Source: Mercenaria mercenaria | Lineage: Eukaryota; Mollusca; Bivalvia; Venerida; Veneridae | Reading direction: 5' to 3' | Assembly: GCF_021730395.1 (NCBI RefSeq) | Contig: NC_069369.1 | Coordinates: forward strand, 64,383,501-64,447,500 | DNA: 64,000 nucleotides | In this document: piece by piece, positions 61,253 through 64,000 of the stretch | How the letters are laid out: every line of letters starts with the position of its first letter | How positions within the stretch are numbered: position 1 is the stretch's first letter | Translations under genes and position numbers: made by a program | Notes under the pieces: generated by a model | Seen by the model: only the letters and a program-made list of their open reading frames with translations | The model's database searches: none | Told to the model about the DNA's origin: nothing

Positions 61253-62189
61253 AAGATATATCATTGTTCAAAATACACCCTTATTTATTACTTCTAAAAG
61301 CTATGTGCCTGAATGCATTTTTTTTTATATTTTTGATAATAAAAAACAGCAATAATGAGATGTAATTGTTAAAAAAACTTACTTTATTAAAAATATGATA
61401 AAACACTGTTGTATCTTATCACTTTGTTTATTTAGCCCTAATTCAATCAAGCTTTCTAAACTCGTTATAAAGGTGAGAACTGATTTGCTATAAAGGTGAG
61501 AAATATCACCTGCAATTTATTTACTGCACAGTAGCTATACAGTAGCTTATTATGATAAACAGAAGCAAGTCTACCAATGGTCCCGACTTGTGTATTGGCC
61601 CTTACCGCCAATACGCAGACCTTATCATCTCCATAGGCCACATACCAGGCATACCAGAATCAGTGTCTTTAAGGTAACGACTCAATTTCATTTAAGTGAC
61701 ATGTATTATTTTATACAAAAATATTAACCCATCAGTCAATATTTTACTTACTTATCAGTAAGACAAAAATGTATTAAATCGTTTTCTGTTTTGCCTTTGC
61801 AGATGGAAGTTAACTAACCATCATTACGTAAATTACATTTGTCTGGAAGTTTAATGATTTCATTTCCACTATTCTATTCTAGCATGTAAACGCGTTATAT
61901 TAATCTATTTTGTTTATTTGAACCAATATGTCGTCGTATTTGGAGCATGAAACACTTAATTAGTAATAAGAAACTTGTCTGCTATGAAATTATATTTAAA
62001 TAAAATCCCTCAAGAGATCTTTTGGAAACAGAATACAACCAAACAAATTAAAAGCAGACTTGGTTTTATTGCGATCAATGCTTCCAATGTTTCTTCTTAT
62101 TACGGTGTTCCGTTTGGACCATCGAAAATTTTATTCCTGAACATTATGCCTCAAAAGTCGAAATTACGAAACAACGATGATGAAAGTCG
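61253..62189. other. Intergenic, nothing firm
   Basis: The sequence is AT-rich. The frame at 61975-62211 is unrecognised and runs into the repeat tract that follows. Confidence 0.45.
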
Positions 62190-62366
62190 AAACCACGATG
62201 GTGAAAGCTGAAATCACAATGGCGGAAACACAAAACTACTATGATAAAAGTTGAAATCACGAAACCACGAGGACTTTCGACTTTCATTATTGTAGTTTTG
62301 ACGTTTACCATCATGCTTTCGACTCTTTCACAAAACTACAATGATGAAAGTCGAAACCATCAGAAA
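62150..62366. repeat. Degenerate inverted repeats of a GATGAAAGTCGAAA word
   Basis: Several copies of ATGATGAAAGTCGAAACCAC alternate with inverted copies (CTTTCGACTTTCATTATTGT), giving a small nested hairpin tract. A possible splice acceptor (TTTTTCTTACAG) lies just after, at 62394, but no gene could be attached to it. Confidence 0.6.
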
Positions 62367-62376
62367 CAGTTGGTAA

Positions 62377-62718
62377 ATGTACTTTTTCTTACAGGTAGAT
62401 AGTTTAACGGTTACAAATCGCTACCTATCGTGTGACTTGAATGTTAGCCAACGTGTGGATTTTTTGACGCCATTAGATGAATTCATATGTCTGTTAATTC
62501 TTCCGAAGAGCACCTCCAATAAAGACATTTTCAGCAGTTTCAGAGATAAACATTGTTGTAAACAACATGTTGGTAACAATAATCGGAATTCAGTCATTAC
62601 AAAATTTCATAGCGATAAAAACTTTCTGCTCAGTGGAAATGTAAACTTTGTTATTATAGTCGCATTGTCGCTGTACGAAAGCGTGTTGTTGAATACAAAT
62701 CATATCCATACAGCTTAA
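62377..62718 (+). other. Unrecognised open frame after a good acceptor-like site
   Basis: A polypyrimidine tract and TTACAG at 62387-62394 precede an open frame that begins VDSLTVTNRYLSCDLN and runs to 62718. I recognise no family, and no partner exon was found in the window. It may be a terminal exon, or chance. Confidence 0.15.
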
Positions 62719-63504
62719 AACGATTAAAGAAAATCTCTTGAGAGACAGCTATAAAATTGTCTACAGTTCAATGCACAAAATAACATCTTACATTTTACAA
62801 AATAATCTCACTCGTTAACTTGCTCAAAAAAACATTACCACTATCTAAGATGTCACTTATAGAAACAAAATCAAAATTATTCAAACGATTTTGAAAAATC
62901 TAACGAAACGATAATACAGTTAGTGTAAGTGGTTGTATGTGTTGCAAGGGAAAACACATGAGGTACATGCAAGAGATTGACAAATAGTTTGTTCCTTTTA
63001 CGCATTTGGTATAATGACTGTCATAAAATGTTACAATATGCTTGTGAAAGTACGGCTTAAGCATTTTTTTAAACATGCATGTAGCTCATACATAATTACA
63101 TATATTACGACATTGGCACTTTCATTCCTTGTTCGGTCTCTAACAGTAGGACTGTATGCCATAGCGTGTGCATTAATTAATGCAAAACTGTATGTCTGCT
63201 ATAGAATAATTTACATAAATGTTCAGTCTAGTCATACACATATGTATGGTGCTTGAAGCAAACTGCCGTATAAACGATACTTGGAAATAGGTAAGGAATT
63301 TTGACAAAAACGCCATCGAAATTGTTTAGTAAATAGAACGTTGTTCTTGTACTTTGTTAAACAATTAACTTTAAATTAATTATGATTATTTCTTAAAGAA
63401 GGACTACGTAGCTAAATCTGACATCGGTATTCCGTACAACGTTTTAATATCTTTAGGGGACTCTTATGTGATTTTTACTGATTGTATACCAACTCCTTAC
63501 TATT
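62719..63504. other. Intergenic, nothing recognised
   Basis: The sequence is AT-rich, with no supported feature. The frame at 63014-63256 is hydrophobic but has no motif or context. Confidence 0.5.
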
Positions 63505-63745
63505 ATTTATGGGTTTAATTTTACACCGACACAATTATAGATCATTTTGCGTCTTTCCAGCTGTTTTTGGTAAAGGAAGAAACAGGTTATCCCAACGGGA
63601 TTTTTTTTCAGACACGAGTGGGTACCTTTGAAAAACCATCGACCTTTCGTAAGCCAGCTGAATGGCTTCTTGGCATGAAAGACTTCTACACACAAAGCGA
63701 GGATTCGATACCAGAGCTGCGGACAAGACCTTCAAACAGCAAAAT
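63505..63745 (-). mobile_element. Degenerate SINE, second family
   Basis: ACACCGACACAATTATAGATC at the tail side and CGACCTTTCGTAAGCCAGCT further in match the SINE at 23403-23668 on the same strand. The tRNA head is decayed. The open frames over it are artefacts. Confidence 0.75.
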
Positions 63746-64000
63746 ATAATGAGAAACTTATAATAAAAAAAATAATTTTATATTTAACACAATTCTCGTT
63801 GGGGAAATTCTACAGCATTTCACACTTTACATTGCTCTAATACCGATATACTAAGTATATTAAAAATTGCAACCTTTTCCAGATTTTGTTCTGCACACCT
63901 TTTTATAGGGAAATGTAGAAAGGCAACAGGCAATGCAAAAGAAGTCACATTTAAGTAGTAAATTCATGTAGGACATAAGGCCGGACAAAATCTTAATCTG

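Overview
This is animal nuclear DNA, most probably from a bivalve mollusc and perhaps a venerid-type clam. The genes have GT-AG introns, most of the sequence is AT-rich and non-coding, and it is crowded with short inverted-repeat (MITE) elements and tRNA-derived SINEs of the kind seen in clam genomes. The species is inferred from repeat style and gene content only. Four host genes can be assembled exon by exon, all on the plus strand: myo-inositol oxygenase (MIOX, 2407-8827) and three opsin-family receptors (23898-28134, 33747-40504, 44154-47952).

Region 1 (1-10 kb) holds MIOX in five exons with a TATA-like promoter. All six known iron ligands are present, but exon 1 is one base out of frame. 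The last intron is inflated by a roughly 94-bp tandem array that is recognisably derived from the 3' end of exon 4 plus its splice donor, and by a 1.5-kb terminal-inverted-repeat element. A mariner derivative follows the stop codon.

Region 2 (10-23.7 kb) is a graveyard of mobile elements. Two MITEs flank a decayed DIRS/Ngaro-type tyrosine-recombinase retroelement (about 12.3-18.8 kb). A 2.56-kb fold-back DNA element with roughly 280-bp inverted ends and a clean 8-bp target duplication sits inside it. Degenerate simple repeats, another DNA element, a MITE, a second mariner derivative and a SINE follow.

Region 3 (23.9-50.2 kb) is an opsin cluster. Opsin 1 is divergent. Opsins 2 and 3 lie in a tandem segmental duplication (units about 29.6-41.7 kb and 41.8-50.1 kb) that covers upstream sequence, exons, introns and 3' flank. 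All three share the same two intron positions and the same unusual Ser-Arg-Phe in place of the usual (E/D)RY motif. All keep the retinal-binding lysine. Several transposon insertions are present in only one unit, which orders events after the duplication.

Region 4 (50.2-64 kb) has no gene I can recognise. It holds a TG microsatellite, a roughly 103-bp minisatellite, several hairpin MITEs, a 1.65-kb imperfect palindrome and a full-length SINE with an 11-bp target duplication.

The genes do not form an obvious pathway together. The opsins are a local paralogue family, and MIOX is an unrelated metabolic neighbour. No rRNA, functional tRNA or CRISPR was found.
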